From Burkholderia cepacia GG4 (GTDB lineage Bacteria; Pseudomonadota; Gammaproteobacteria; Burkholderiales; Burkholderiaceae), in the NCBI RefSeq assembly GCF_000292915.1, contig NC_018514.1, forward strand, positions 1,178,001-1,242,000: 64,000 nucleotides of DNA, given 5' to 3'. Positions 50,406-59,206 of the stretch are shown in pieces. The notes beneath the pieces were generated by a model. The model worked only from the letters and a program-made list of their open reading frames with translations, made no database searches and had not been told where the DNA came from. Each line of letters starts with the position of its first letter. Position 1 is the first letter of the stretch. A program made the translations under genes and the position numbers.

Positions 50406-52589
50406 ATGAAGCCACAACCTGCGATCGAGCGACCTTCCATCGAACCGCCACGATGGAGAACCTGGCTCGATCCACTCGGCGACGCGGCGCGCGACTGGGC
50501 CACGAGCGACGGGCTGATCTGGCTGCACCTCGCCAAGACGGTGCTCGCCGCGCTGCTCGCGATGGGCATCGCGATGCGGCTCGAGATGTCGCAGCCGCGT
50601 ACGGCGATGACGACCGTGTTCGTGCTGATGCAGCCGCTGTCGGGGATGGTATTCGCGAAGAGCTTCTATCGCGTGCTCGGCACGGCCGCCGGCCTGGTCG
50701 CCGCGCTCGCGCTCGGCGGCCTGTTCGCGCAGCAGCCGGAGTTGTACATGGCCGGCATCACGCTGTGGATCGGCGGCTGCATCGCGCTCGCGGTGCGCAA
50801 CCGGCACTTCCGCTGGTACGGGTTCGTGCTCGCCGGCTACACGGCCGCGCTGATCGGCCTGCCGGCGGTGATGACGCCGCAGACGCTGTTCCAGTCGGCG
50901 CTCACGCGCGCCGCCGAAGTCGCGCTGGGCATCGCCTGCTCCGGCGCGGTCAGCGCGCTGATCCTGCCGCTCAGCTCCGCGAAGGCGCTGATGCGCTCGC
51001 TGACCGCCCGCCATGTGAAGTTCGCCGCATTCGCGGCCGGCACGCTGTCGGGCGACCTCGCGCGCGGCGATTTCGAACGGCGCTTTGCCGACTTCGTCGA
51101 CGAGATCGTCGGCTTCGAAGCCAACCGCGCGTTCGCCTCGTTCGAGGATCCGCACATTCGCGCGCGCAGCCGCCGGCTCGCGCGCCTGAACAGCGAGTTC
51201 ATGAACGCGTGCACGCGCCTGCATGCGCTGCACCAGCTCGTCAAGCGCCTGCGCGCGAACCGGTCGGACGCGGTGCTCGACGCACTTGCACCGCACATCG
51301 ATGCGCTCGCGCAGCGGGTCACCGCGTTGCACGACGAGCGGCAGCGCGGGATCGCGTCGACCACCGGCGCGCTGCTAGAACTGCGCCGCTTTCACAGCGC
51401 GTTGCCGAAGGCCGCACGCGCGTCGCGCCGCGAGATCGAGGATCACGCGGCCGGCGGCCTGCTCGACTTCGACACCGCGATCGAACTGATGTATCGCTTC
51501 ATCGGCGAGTATCTCGGCTACGCCGACACTTATGCGTCGCTCGACCGGGACGATCACGCATTCGAACGCTCGGTCACGCACTACGCGGTGAAGACCAATT
51601 CGTTCTTCGTCGGCTTCGCGTTCCTGCGCACGCTCGTGGCCGTCGGCGCGATGAGCGCGTTCTGGATCGCGTCGGAATGGCCGAGCGGCTCGCTCGCCGT
51701 GATCGCCACTGCCATCGCGTGCGCACTGAGCTCGACCTCGCCGCGCGCGCCGAAGTTCGTCGCGCAGATGGCCGTCGGCGCGGCATTCGCGACGGCCGTC
51801 GGCTATGTGTTCCTGTGCTACGTGTATCCGAACATCGACGGCTTGCCGCTGCTGTGCGCGGCACTCGCGCCGGTGCTCGGCCTCGGCGCGTTTCTCGCGA
51901 TGCGCCCGGGCCTGTCCGGCTACGGAATCGGCTTCGCGGTGTTCTTCTGCCTGCTCGCGGGCCCCGACAACGCGATTTCATATACGCCCGAGGTGCTGAT
52001 CAACAACGGTTTCGCCGTCGTCATCGCGATGCTCGCGTGCTCGATTGTGTTCGCCGTGGTGTTTCCGACCCACATGCCGTGGCTCACGGGTCGCATCGCG
52101 CACGACCTGCGCCGCCAGGTCACGCTTGCCTGCGAAGGCGCGCGCGAGGGCCTCGCGGCGCGCTTCCAGTCGAGCACGCACGACCTGATGGCGCAGTTGC
52201 GCACGCTGCTCGTCAAGCGCACGCGACAGCATCGCGATGCGCTGCGCTGGATGCTGTCGACGCTCGAAGTCGGCCATGCGGTGATCGACCTGCGCGACGA
52301 ACTCGACGCGTTCAGCGAATCGAAACCGCCTCAGACGCTGCACTGGACCGCTTCGATCGATGCGGTGCTGCATGAGCTGCCGCGCTTCTTCGACGATCCC
52401 ACCCAGGGCCACCACGCACGCACGCTGAAATCGGTGAATCTGGCAATTCGCGCCGCGCAGCACACGCTGCACGCGTGGTACGCGGTGCCCGAGGCGCGTC
52501 ATCGCATGCAGCGTATCGTCGGCTGCCTGCACTTCATCCGCAGCGCGCTGCTGGACAAGGACGCGCCGTTCAACCGGCACCGTCATTGA
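50406..52589 (+). CDS. FUSC-family efflux protein (AaeB/YccS-like)
   Basis: A 727-residue inner-membrane protein of the FUSC (fusaric acid resistance-like) family. Two membrane blocks, each with about 5-6 helices (residues 45-190 and 390-540), are separated by cytoplasmic helical regions. Family features: HLAKTVLAALLAMGIAMRLEMSQPRTAMTTVFVLMQPLSG and the second-block MSAFWIASEWPSGSLAVIATAIACALSSTSPRAPKF. In E. coli AaeB, relatives export aromatic acids, usually with an AaeA membrane-fusion partner; none is adjacent here. Start ATG 50406 is chosen; the frame is open to 50307 with no ribosome binding site. Confidence 0.88.
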   Translation: MKPQPAIERPSIEPPRWRTWLDPLGDAARDWATSDGLIWLHLAKTVLAALLAMGIAMRLEMSQPRTAMTTVFVLMQPLSGMVFAKSFYRVLGTAAGLVAALALGGLFAQQPELYMAGITLWIGGCIALAVRNRHFRWYGFVLAGYTAALIGLPAVMTPQTLFQSALTRAAEVALGIACSGAVSALILPLSSAKALMRSLTARHVKFAAFAAGTLSGDLARGDFERRFADFVDEIVGFEANRAFASFEDPHIRARSRRLARLNSEFMNACTRLHALHQLVKRLRANRSDAVLDALAPHIDALAQRVTALHDERQRGIASTTGALLELRRFHSALPKAARASRREIEDHAAGGLLDFDTAIELMYRFIGEYLGYADTYASLDRDDHAFERSVTHYAVKTNSFFVGFAFLRTLVAVGAMSAFWIASEWPSGSLAVIATAIACALSSTSPRAPKFVAQMAVGAAFATAVGYVFLCYVYPNIDGLPLLCAALAPVLGLGAFLAMRPGLSGYGIGFAVFFCLLAGPDNAISYTPEVLINNGFAVVIAMLACSIVFAVVFPTHMPWLTGRIAHDLRRQVTLACEGAREGLAARFQSSTHDLMAQLRTLLVKRTRQHRDALRWMLSTLEVGHAVIDLRDELDAFSESKPPQTLHWTASIDAVLHELPRFFDDPTQGHHARTLKSVNLAIRAAQHTLHAWYAVPEARHRMQRIVGCLHFIRSALLDKDAPFNRHRH

Positions 52590-52695
52590 CGGTCGGCGGC
52601 GATCGATGGCGATCGATGCGTGCGCAACGTAATCCTTGTTCCGATTGGAAATAATCTCTGCACCCGCGGTGATTAATCTTTAAGCAGTGCGAGCC

Positions 52696-52701
52696 TATAG
52701 T
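52696..52701 (+). promoter_or_regulatory. -10-like box of the small secreted gene
   Basis: TATAGT, one base from the TATAAT consensus, 45 bases upstream of the start codon. A -35 box is not clear (TTAATC at 52673 has the right spacing only). Confidence 0.35.
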
Positions 52702-52705
52702 TTCC

Positions 52706-52730
52706 TCACTGCCAGCGAGACTGGCACTGA
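52706..52730 (+). other. 5'-leader hairpin next to the ribosome binding site
   Basis: TCACTGCCAG, loop CGAGA, CTGGCACTGA: arms match at 9 of 10 positions. It ends one base before the CCCAGGAG ribosome binding site. It could affect translation or mRNA stability. Confidence 0.55.
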
Positions 52731-52746
52731 CCCAGGAGAAACCAAA

Positions 52747-52959
52747 ATGAAGCCGCTGCACCTCGCCCTCGTTGCCCTGTCGCTCACCGCCGCTGTCGCA
52801 CACGCCCAGCCGGCACCGGCCGATCTCGCGCAGCAACCGGCGAACCGCGCCGAAGCCGTCCAGGCCGCAGGCCGCGTCGATCGTGCGCAATCGAAGCAGG
52901 AAGATCCGAACGCATGCGTCGGCCCCGTCAGCTTCTGCAACGTCTACTTCGGCAGCTGA
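52747..52959 (+). CDS. small secreted peptide with two C-terminal cysteines
   Basis: A 70-residue precursor with a clear Sec signal peptide (MKPLHLALVALSLTAAVAHAQ), cut after AHA to leave a roughly 50-residue peptide. The mature part has a polar helix (ANRAEAVQAAGRVDRAQSKQ) and a short C-terminal segment with two cysteines, ACVGPVSFCNVYFGS, which could form a disulphide loop of about six residues. AGGAG lies eight bases before the ATG. It is monocistronic and preceded by a leader hairpin. I recognise the ending from small Burkholderia proteins but know of no function. Not large or cationic enough to call an antimicrobial peptide. Confidence 0.75.
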   Translation: MKPLHLALVALSLTAAVAHAQPAPADLAQQPANRAEAVQAAGRVDRAQSKQEDPNACVGPVSFCNVYFGS

Positions 52960-53103
52960 GCATGACGCCGCGTCGTCACGACCAGGCCCGCCGCGCGCGC
53001 ATCGCACGCATTTCGTGCGCGCGCGCACGTGCACGGCGAGCCGGCCGATCGCCGCAACCACACTGCCCGCCACGCCGCTTCGTTTGAAGCGGCACATGCC
53101 GTT

Positions 53104-54213
53104 TCAGGCGCCACGCCCCGGCCGCCATCCCACTTCGCGCAACGCATCCAGCAAGCGCGCCTGCCCGAGCCCTTCGACCCGCGCGCCGCGCGATTCGACG
53201 TCGCCGCCCGCGACCAGCGCATTCACGATCGCCTCCTCCACCGCTTCCGCCGCCGCGACGAACAGCGCGGAGATATGATCGTTGTTCACCATCTTCACGT
53301 CGGTCGTCGGCGCGCCCTTGCTGCCGTAGTTCGCGGCCGGCAGGCCGCCGTTACCGGTTGCAAACGCCAGGAAGATGTCACCGCTCGAATCCTCGGTGCC
53401 GCCGCCGACGCGGGCCAGCCCGACGCTCGCGCGCTGCGCGAGACGCGTGCACTGATGCGGCAGCAGCGGCGCGTCGGTCGCGATCGTGACGACGATCGAG
53501 CCCATCCCCGCCTCGCCCTGCGCAGCGGGCGCGCGGAATGGCGAATGCACGTGTCGCAGCACTTCGCCGACCGGGTAGCCGGCCACGCGCAGCATCTCCC
53601 GCACGCCGTAGTTGGCCTGCACCAGCGCGCCGACGGTCCAGCCGCCCGCGTCGGCCGCGACCACCCGCGACGCGCTGCCGATGCCGCCCTTGAACTCATG
53701 GCAGATCATGCCCGTGCCACCGCCCACGCCGCCTTCGGCGACCGGCCCCGGCTGCGCGGAGGCCAGCGCCCGCTGCACGTGCGCGGCACTCACGTGCTGC
53801 CCCCAGATGTCGTTGAGCAGGCCGTCGTAGGTTTCCATCACGACCGGCATGCACCAGTACACGCGCCCGGCCGCCGCCTCGCGTTCGTTCGCGACGAGCG
53901 CATCGCGCACCGCGCCGACGCTGTGCGTGTTCGTATAGGCGATCGGCGTCGTCAGCAGGCCGGCTTCGCGGATCCATTCGAGCCCCGTCGCATCGCCGTT
54001 GCCGTTCAGCACGTGAACGCCCGCGAAGCACGGCGCATCGTGCGCGGCGCCTGCGCGCGGCTCGATGACGGTGACGCCGGTGCGGACCGATGCGTCGCCG
54101 TTCTCGACGTTCAGCGTGCAATGTCCGACCCGCACGCCCGGTACGTCCGTGATCGCGTTGAAGCGGCCCGGTGTGCCGAGTCCGATGCGGATGCCGAGAT
54201 CCCTCGTGCGCAT
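53104..54213 (-). CDS. P1 family peptidase (DmpA-type aminopeptidase)
   Basis: A 369-residue N-terminal-nucleophile hydrolase of the DmpA/BapA family. It should self-cleave between Gly238 and Ser239 in GMGSIVVTIATDAP, releasing Ser239 as nucleophile; this matches the Gly249/Ser250 site of DmpA. Other family marks: TDVPGVRVGH, NGNGDATGLEW, EGGVGGGTGMICHEFKGGIG and MVNNDHISALF near the end. These enzymes remove N-terminal D/L-Ala, beta-alanine or related residues. ATG 54213 is preferred (AGGAGG nine bases upstream). Co-transcribed with the permease gene (45-base gap). Confidence 0.9.
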   Translation of the reverse strand: MRTRDLGIRIGLGTPGRFNAITDVPGVRVGHCTLNVENGDASVRTGVTVIEPRAGAAHDAPCFAGVHVLNGNGDATGLEWIREAGLLTTPIAYTNTHSVGAVRDALVANEREAAAGRVYWCMPVVMETYDGLLNDIWGQHVSAAHVQRALASAQPGPVAEGGVGGGTGMICHEFKGGIGSASRVVAADAGGWTVGALVQANYGVREMLRVAGYPVGEVLRHVHSPFRAPAAQGEAGMGSIVVTIATDAPLLPHQCTRLAQRASVGLARVGGGTEDSSGDIFLAFATGNGGLPAANYGSKGAPTTDVKMVNNDHISALFVAAAEAVEEAIVNALVAGGDVESRGARVEGLGQARLLDALREVGWRPGRGA

Positions 54214-54258
54214 GATGCAATTCCTCCTGTCTTTCAATGGTTCGGTGTTTCGGTATGG

Positions 54259-55665
54259 TCAGAGCGAGCGGAACGCGTCGCTGTGGCGCGCCCAGATCAG
54301 GTACATCACAAGTGCGGCGACCAGCAGCCCGCCGATGATGATCAGGTCGGTCGGTTTCGTCGCCGTCGCCAGCGTCGTGTAGAGCGTGTACGCGGCGCCC
54401 GCGACCGCGACGAGCGGCGTCACGGGCCACAGCGGCATCCGGTAGTGATGCTCGACGTCGCGGCGCACGAACCGGCTCGCGAGCGCGGCCAGCCCGACGA
54501 CGAGATAGATCAGCAGCAGCAGGTCGACCGTGAACGCGGTCAGGTCGTCGAGGCTCGACACGAACACCAGCCCCGACGACGGCACCGCCAGCGCGAGCGT
54601 CGCGAGCCACGGCGATTCGAAGCGCGGATGGATCGTCGAGAACGCGCGGTTGCAGGTGCGCGACCAGAGCGCGTGCCGGCCGCTGCTGTACAGCAGGCGC
54701 CCCATCGTGATCACGATCGCGATGATCGCGTTGAACACCGACAGGAAGATCCCGCCGCTGACCACGCGCGACACCGCCGGGTTGCTCAGCGAACGCACGA
54801 CATAGCCGATCGGGTCGGCGCTTTTCGTCAGTTCCGTCAGCGACGGTGCGCCGAGCACGATCGCGGTGAGCGGAATCAGCTCGACGACGAGGATCACCAG
54901 CAAAGAATAGATCACTGCCTTCGCGACGTTGCGGTTGCCGCCGCGCAAATCTTCCGCGAGATACGCGGCAGAGCCGAAGCCGTTGTAGCAGAAGATCGCC
55001 GTGCCGATCGCGGGCACGATCGCCGCGAGCGTGGCCGGCACCAGCGCCGTGCCGCTCGCGACGACCGGCGCGACCAGCACCTCCGCGCCGCGATGCGGTG
55101 AGCCGAAACCGAGCCCCGCGATCAGCATCAGCACGCCGATCTCGACGACGAGGAACGCGCCCGTGATCCACGCGTTCGTCTTGATGTTCAGCATCCCCAG
55201 CACATAGCTGAGCAGTACGATCGTCAGCGCGACCGACTGGTTGCTGAAATGCGTCCCGAGCGCGTTGTTCAGGTACGGCGCGGCGCCGCTCGCGAGCACG
55301 GCCGGAATGAACACGCTGACCGCGAGCACCGCGATGAAGGTCAGGTAGCCGGGCAGCGTGCCGAACACGCGCTTGGCCATCACGTATTCGCCGCCCGCGC
55401 TGCGATGCGCGGCACTGAGTTCCGCATAGCAGAGCGCAAACGCCAACGCCAGCACGCCGCCGAGCAGGAACGACAGCACCGCACCGCTGCCGGCCTGCTG
55501 GATCGCGAACGGCGCGATCACGAAGATCGAGCTTGCGGGGGTCACGCCCGACACGGTGATCATCACCGCGTCGCGCACGCTGAGCGTCTGCGACAACGCG
55601 CGCGGCGCGTCTTCCGTGGCAGGCGTCGCTTGCAGCGTGCCCGTCGATTCCGACATCATCGCCAT
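54259..55665 (-). CDS. APC-superfamily amino-acid/amine permease
   Basis: A 468-residue membrane permease with 12 helices. The first helix carries the family substrate motif (VSGVTPASSIFVIAPFA), followed by GAVLSFLLGGVLALAFALCYAELSAAHRSAGGEYVMAKRVFGTLPGYLTFIAVL. It is more distant from the AroP group than the two earlier permeases. Operon with the DmpA-type peptidase gene (45 bases) suggests import of a small peptide or amide that the peptidase cuts. Divergent from a LuxR-type regulator. The start ATG 55665 has AGGAG (GAACAGGAGAACG) nine bases upstream. Confidence 0.88.
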   Translation of the reverse strand: MAMMSESTGTLQATPATEDAPRALSQTLSVRDAVMITVSGVTPASSIFVIAPFAIQQAGSGAVLSFLLGGVLALAFALCYAELSAAHRSAGGEYVMAKRVFGTLPGYLTFIAVLAVSVFIPAVLASGAAPYLNNALGTHFSNQSVALTIVLLSYVLGMLNIKTNAWITGAFLVVEIGVLMLIAGLGFGSPHRGAEVLVAPVVASGTALVPATLAAIVPAIGTAIFCYNGFGSAAYLAEDLRGGNRNVAKAVIYSLLVILVVELIPLTAIVLGAPSLTELTKSADPIGYVVRSLSNPAVSRVVSGGIFLSVFNAIIAIVITMGRLLYSSGRHALWSRTCNRAFSTIHPRFESPWLATLALAVPSSGLVFVSSLDDLTAFTVDLLLLIYLVVGLAALASRFVRRDVEHHYRMPLWPVTPLVAVAGAAYTLYTTLATATKPTDLIIIGGLLVAALVMYLIWARHSDAFRSL

Positions 55666-55797
55666 TTCGTTCTCCTGTTGCTCCTATGCTGCCTTTTTTT
55701 GAACACCCATACTCGGGCCCGATTGATTGCGTGGCAGTCTAGGAAGCCAAATTCAGGACCGCTATTCCCCCTTCGTGTTACGCCCTCCGGTGGTGGT

Positions 55798-56598
55798 ATG
55801 GATCGTCTCTTCTCCGAAATCGCGATGCACCAGGCGCTTGGCCGCGCAATCGATCATCTCGGCCAGCCGCGCTTCTGGCGTTTCCTGGTGCTGCTGCTCA
55901 ATGAAATGGTGCCGTTCGACAACGCGCTCGCGACCGCGATCGGCCGCGACGGCGTGCCGCTCGTGCTCGACGAATACGACACGGGCGGCAGCGACAGCGC
56001 GTCGCCGGTGCCGCTTTACCTCAACGGGTTATATCTGCTCGACCCGTTCCTGCAGGCCGCGCACGACGGGCTCGCCGACGGCTGCTACCGGCTCGAGGAA
56101 GTCGCGCCCGACCTGTTCCGGCAGAGCGAGTATTTCCTGAGCTACTTCCGCGACGCGGTCGGCGACGACGAAATCCAGATCCTGCTGCGGCCGAGCCCCG
56201 ACTTGCTGCTGTCTTTGTCGCTCGGCGCGGCCGCGCGCTTCGACGTCGAGCCGCTCGGCAAGCTGACGGCCGCGATGCCGTGGGTGCTCGCGGCGATCCG
56301 GCAACACTGGCGGCTGGTGGGCGATGCCGCGCGCGCGACGCCCGACGACGATCTCGGCGCGCGCGTCGAGCAGGCGCTCGCACGGTTCGGCGCGGGCCTG
56401 CTGACCGATCGCGAGATGTCGATCGCCAGGATGGTGCTGCGCGGCAATTCGTCGAAGGCGATCGCGGAACGGCTGGCGATATCACCGGAGACGGTGAAGG
56501 TGCATCGGCGTCATCTGTATGCGAAGCTCGGGATTTCGTCGCAGCCGGAGCTGTTTTCGCGGTTCATCCAGGCACTGGGGGAAGATGTGGCCGGATGA
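55798..56598 (+). CDS. LuxR-type helix-turn-helix regulator
   Basis: A 266-residue regulator. The N-terminal about 190 residues have no PAS, GAF or autoinducer motif I can name. The C-terminal LuxR HTH (about 205-260) is clear: LTDREMSIARMVLRGNSSKAIAERLAISPETVKVHRRHLYAKLGISSQPELFSRF. It is divergent from the permease/peptidase genes by 132 bases and probably regulates them. The frame is open upstream to 55249 but the ATG at 55798 begins the recognisable protein. No clear ribosome binding site (GGTGGT). Confidence 0.87.
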   Translation: MDRLFSEIAMHQALGRAIDHLGQPRFWRFLVLLLNEMVPFDNALATAIGRDGVPLVLDEYDTGGSDSASPVPLYLNGLYLLDPFLQAAHDGLADGCYRLEEVAPDLFRQSEYFLSYFRDAVGDDEIQILLRPSPDLLLSLSLGAAARFDVEPLGKLTAAMPWVLAAIRQHWRLVGDAARATPDDDLGARVEQALARFGAGLLTDREMSIARMVLRGNSSKAIAERLAISPETVKVHRRHLYAKLGISSQPELFSRFIQALGEDVAG

Positions 56599-56736
56599 CC
56601 GCATCGATCAGGACGGATGGCAACGGGCGCGAAATCGGGCACTATTCGTGAATCGCCTCGCGCCGTGGTCATCCGGTGAAGTGGTCACGAACGTTCCGTC
56701 GACAACCACACTGCCGCGTAACAGGAATCCCGATTC

Positions 56737-57120
56737 ATGTCGCTCGTTCCGCTCATGGGACTCGGCTGGTTGCTTCTGTGTGCCATCAGCGCCGCGTCGA
56801 TCGTGCTCGTGCCGCCCGTGGTGCTGGTCGCCTGCCTGATGGGAAAGGACGTCTGGTCGATCCTGACCCGAGGCCGGCTGCAGTTCGCGTTCCTGGCGTA
56901 CCTCGGCTCGGCGCCAGTGCCGGCCGTCTTCACGCTGCTGCTGGAAGCCGGCGCCGCGGCCGGGAGTGCCGGCGGCGCGGCATCCGACAGCCTGAACGCG
57001 TGGAACGAGCGGTGCTTGTTCGTTTTCCTTGGCGCGGCGGCACTGAGCGGCCTGCTGTTGCTGTTGCGACCGAAAGGCAGGCAAGCGGCAAACGTCGAGC
57101 CGTCGCAGTCTGCGCGATAG
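56737..57120 (+). CDS. small membrane protein, unknown function
   Basis: A 127-residue protein with three predicted helices (about 5-33, 48-70 and 90-110), with GLGWLLLCAISAASIVLVPPVVLVACLMG, LAYLGSAPVPAVFTLLLEAG and CLFVFLGAAALSGLLLLLRP. No family recognised. The codon pattern and length support a real gene. It begins 138 bases after the LuxR stop, and lacks a strong ribosome binding site (AGGAATCCCGATTC gives AGGA). Possibly independent. Function unknown. Confidence 0.6.
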   Translation: MSLVPLMGLGWLLLCAISAASIVLVPPVVLVACLMGKDVWSILTRGRLQFAFLAYLGSAPVPAVFTLLLEAGAAAGSAGGAASDSLNAWNERCLFVFLGAAALSGLLLLLRPKGRQAANVEPSQSAR

Positions 57121-57142
57121 TCGGCACACGAACGCCGCGCCT

Positions 57143-57163
57143 CCCGCCCGGTTGTCGGGCGGG
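57143..57163. terminator. hairpin between convergent genes
   Basis: CCCGCCCG-GTTGT-CGGGCGGG: a perfect 8-bp stem, 22 bases after the small membrane gene and 24 bases from the facing gene. No T-run. Confidence 0.42.
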
Positions 57164-57186
57164 GCACGGTCATGCGCAGCTTCCTG

Positions 57187-57492
57187 CTACTTCCACTTTG
57201 CGCCGAGTTGCGCGAGCCCGGCGTTCCGGAGATCTTCCGGCAGCATCACCACCCGGAACTCGCAGTCCGCATTCAACATCAGGAACCACGGCTCCGCGAG
57301 CGCAGGGACCTGCGACGGGTCATCCAGATTGACGATCACGACCGCGCCGCGCCCGCCGCTCTGCTCCGTGAAATACACGGCCTCCGGCTTGACCGCTTCG
57401 AGTATTCGCGAGATCACGTCGCCGACGCTGCCGTCACGCACCAGCGTGTTGAACGGCTCGTGAGGGATTCGTATGTTGAGAAGCATGCGCAT
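57187..57492 (-). CDS. conserved hypothetical protein (101 aa)
   Basis: A 101-residue soluble protein: MRMLLNIRIPHEPFNTLVRDGSVGDVISRILEAVKPEAVYF, then GGRGAVVIVNLDDPSQVPALAEPWFLMLNADCEFRVVMLPEDLRNAGL. It resembles a conserved proteobacterial family often listed as 'panthothenate synthetase' in error, or as DUF3303-like; no catalytic motif supports synthetase activity. The start is ATG 57492, the third of three ATGs after AGGAGG, with six-base spacing; the first two are too close. Convergent with the small membrane gene. Function unknown. Confidence 0.75.
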   Translation of the reverse strand: MRMLLNIRIPHEPFNTLVRDGSVGDVISRILEAVKPEAVYFTEQSGGRGAVVIVNLDDPSQVPALAEPWFLMLNADCEFRVVMLPEDLRNAGLAQLGAKWK

Positions 57493-57679
57493 CATCATCC
57501 TCCTTGGGCTCCGCCCGGCCTGGGCCCTTCAAGCATAGGTGCTGCGCGATGCCGCGCCAGTGGCGCCGGAAGCCGCTGCCGGCACGCATTCACATTCCGA
57601 CGATTCGATGACACCGCATCGCGCGACCAGCAGCCGCTCGCGCGATGCAGGTCGGGTCGAATCGAACGCTCATGCCCCG

Positions 57680-59119
57680 TCATGCGGAGACCGTAACGGC
57701 CGTCAGCCCCGTCGGCGCGATCGCCAGATGCAACGGCTGCTCCGGCCGCAGCGTCACGTTCAGCACCGGTCGCGGCGGCGGCGTACCCGGCGGCACCGCC
57801 AGCACGAGCCGCTGCAGGATCATCGCGGCCACAACCGTCATCTCCGTCATCGCCAGATGCTGCCCGAGGCACACGCGCGGCCCCGTGCCGAACGGCATGT
57901 ACGCGCCGCGTGGAAGCGTCGGCGCATCGGCGGCGAAGCGCTCGGGCCGGAACGCATCCGGCTCCGGAAACCATCGCGCGTCGTGATGCATGAGTTGCAC
58001 CGGCAACATGAACAGCGTCCGCGCGGGAAACTGCCAAGGGCCCAGCACGACCGGCCGCAACGCGCGACGGCTGATCAGGATCGGCGCCGCCGGATACAGG
58101 CGCATCGTTTCCTCGAGCGTCTGTGTCAGGTAGCGCAACGCGGGGCGCGTGTCGGCGGTCGGCGCACGGCCGGCCAGCAAGCGCACGACCTCGTCGCGCG
58201 CGGCGGCCTGCGCGGCCGGATTCGCAGCCATGTTCCAGGCCCACCAGGTCAGCGTGGCCGCGGCCGTCTCGTGGCCGGCGAGGAACGCCGTCATGCATTC
58301 GTCGTGCACTGCCCGCAGCGGCCACGCGTACGCGTCGGCACGGTGCAGCCGCAACAGGCGCGACAGCAGATCGTCCGGCCAGCCGTGCGCCGGCAGGTCG
58401 AGACGCGCATGCAACTGCCGGTCGATCAGCCCGTTCAGCACCGCCAGCGCCCTCGCCTTGCCGCGCTTCCACGGCATCCAGTCCGGCGCGCTCGCCGGCT
58501 GGTAGAACTCGGCATTCGCCGCCGCGCTCACCGCGCGCACGGCCTCTTCGGCGATGCGCGCGTCTGCCCCGATCGCATCCGAGAACATCGTGCGCATGAT
58601 CACGTCCATCGCCAGTGACGTCAGCGCGCTCTCGACCGGCCAGTGCGCGTCGCGCGCGGGCCACTGCGCAAGCGCATGACCGGCCGTCGCGGCAATCGCC
58701 GGAACGAACGCCTGCACCGGTTTCGGCATGAAGTTCGGCTGCAGCGCGTGCCGCTTGTCGCGCCATGCATCGCCCTCCGCGATCAGCACGCTGCGTCCGT
58801 GCACCTGTGAGAACACGCGGATCCCACGCTCCCAGCGCACGAACGCATCGTGATGCGTGACCAGCAACTCGCGCACGAGCGCCGGATCGGTCACGACCAC
58901 CGCATGTTCGGGCCACATGCGCAGGTGCACGACGTCGCCATGCGCACGCTGCCAGCCCGCGAGCGTGCCCGGCAGGTCGCGCGACATCGCACGCAGCAGT
59001 TGCCACCCCGTCAGGCCGGCACGCGGCCCCGGCGGCCATACGCCGGGCGGGTGAAGCACGGGCGCCGCCACGGCGGCCTCCGCATGGAATGGGCATCGGG
59101 AAGAGGATCGCGAGTTCAT
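57680..59119 (-). CDS. cytochrome P450
   Basis: A 479-residue P450. Haem-binding loop FGTGPRVCLGQ (thiolate Cys417), I-helix oxygen-activation motif AGHETAAATLTWW, K-helix ETMRLYP (ExxR), and the PxRF-type loop FRPERF are intact. It is soluble, without an N-terminal anchor, so it needs external redox partners; no ferredoxin or reductase is adjacent. Sequence style resembles bacterial CYPs of the CYP102/CYP4 cluster, which often oxidise fatty acids or other hydrophobic compounds, but the substrate is unknown. ATG 59119 is chosen. Divergent from an AraC-type gene. Confidence 0.92.
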   Translation of the reverse strand: MNSRSSSRCPFHAEAAVAAPVLHPPGVWPPGPRAGLTGWQLLRAMSRDLPGTLAGWQRAHGDVVHLRMWPEHAVVVTDPALVRELLVTHHDAFVRWERGIRVFSQVHGRSVLIAEGDAWRDKRHALQPNFMPKPVQAFVPAIAATAGHALAQWPARDAHWPVESALTSLAMDVIMRTMFSDAIGADARIAEEAVRAVSAAANAEFYQPASAPDWMPWKRGKARALAVLNGLIDRQLHARLDLPAHGWPDDLLSRLLRLHRADAYAWPLRAVHDECMTAFLAGHETAAATLTWWAWNMAANPAAQAAARDEVVRLLAGRAPTADTRPALRYLTQTLEETMRLYPAAPILISRRALRPVVLGPWQFPARTLFMLPVQLMHHDARWFPEPDAFRPERFAADAPTLPRGAYMPFGTGPRVCLGQHLAMTEMTVVAAMILQRLVLAVPPGTPPPRPVLNVTLRPEQPLHLAIAPTGLTAVTVSA

Positions 59120-59206
59120 GCACCGGATTTTCCATGGCGTCCCGCCGCCGGTCTTGAACGCAAACGACATCGACACGTGCGACGCCGGTCCCTATACTCC
59201 GGCGTC

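Noticed and set aside
57187..57492. 'Panthothenate synthetase' label
   Set aside because: The protein is 101 residues with no ATP-binding HIGH-like motif of pantothenate synthetases; I call it hypothetical.
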